Shown here one piece after another: positions 8,097 through 8,274 of a stretch of 8,274 nt of DNA (position 1 is the first letter of the stretch; the number at the start of each line of letters is the position of its first letter). The notes under the pieces are model-generated. The model did not search any database, had not been told where the DNA came from, and saw only the letters and a program-made list of their open reading frames with translations. Location: assembly GCA_002373555.1 (NCBI GenBank), contig DFKM01000060.1:1-8274 (forward strand), written 5' to 3'. Made by a program: the position numbers and the translations under genes. Origin of the DNA: Lachnospiraceae bacterium UBA3645 (GTDB lineage Bacteria; Bacillota; Clostridia; Lachnospirales; Lachnospiraceae).

Positions 8097-8274
8097 TCCG
8101 CAGCCTCCTTTCCACCAGGCTTCCCGCGAGGGAAACCGGGAGCAGGATCATCAGATAGAACGCGACGAGCAGCAGCAGGCTCTCCAGCGTCTGATAATAA
8201 AGACCGATCAGGTCCTTCGCGGTAAACATCAGATCCATCAGACTGATCGCGGAAAAGACGCTGGTCTCCTTGAG
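8077..8274 (-). CDS. Second polar amino acid ABC transporter permease (N-terminal part outside window)
   Basis: The minus strand from 8274 is open for 65 codons to a TGA at 8079-8077. The peptide starts LKETSVFSAISLMDLM, which matches the K.TS..S.I...DL segment following the coupling loop in PAAT permeases. It then has a hydrophobic last membrane helix (about LLLLVAFYLMILLPVSLAG) and a basic end VERRLRN. This is the C-terminal third of a permease of about 220 residues. The gene overlaps the next permease gene by 20 bases, so the two are almost certainly co-translated partners of a heterodimeric channel. The rest of the gene, the operon promoter and any upstream control element lie beyond the window. 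Confidence 0.88.
   Translation of the reverse strand, partial: LKETSVFSAISLMDLMFTAKDLIGLYYQTLESLLLLVAFYLMILLPVSLAGSLVERRLRNAGFGT

Overview
This window looks like chromosomal DNA from an anaerobic gut-type Firmicute, most likely Lachnospiraceae or a close Clostridia relative. The reasons are strong AGGAGG-type ribosome binding sites before nearly every gene, a lipoprotein with an Ala/Glu/Thr-rich tail after its lipobox, and moderately GC-rich codon use. That placement is inferred from style, not from a database match. Almost everything reads on the minus strand; only one gene is on the plus strand.

Right part (8274 down to 3307, minus strand): a tightly packed amino-acid uptake operon, entered in the middle of its first visible gene. 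In transcription order it encodes the end of one polar-amino-acid (PAAT) permease, a second PAAT permease, a GlnQ/HisP-type ATPase, a 573-residue lipoprotein, a MetN-type ATPase and a MetI-type permease. The lipoprotein is the outstanding gene. It joins a family-3 (PEB1/CjaA-like) amino-acid-binding domain to a MetQ/NlpA methionine-binding domain by an Ala/Glu-rich linker. It sits exactly between the gene set for a PAAT transporter and the gene set for a methionine transporter, so one membrane-anchored receptor may feed two different ABC transporters, plausibly for cysteine/cystine and methionine. MetN is short: it seems to keep only the second half of the NIL regulatory domain. A strong hairpin lies in the only sizeable gap inside the operon, and a canonical intrinsic terminator lies beyond metI.

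Middle (2587-3306): a divergent control region carries two facing promoter candidates whose -10 elements overlap, plus a perfect AT-rich palindrome. To its right is a plus-strand gene for a YgjV-like small inner-membrane protein. The terminator of the convergent transport operon is embedded in the 3' end of this gene.

Left part (2576 down to 1, minus strand): a LysR-family regulator is followed after 13 bases by a GH2 beta-galactosidase of the LacZ type, which runs off the window at its C-terminal side after 554 codons. The regulator and the enzyme gene are in the same direction and probably co-transcribed, which is not the usual divergent LysR layout. No RNA genes, insertion sequences, CRISPR arrays or gene-free stretches over 300 bases were seen.
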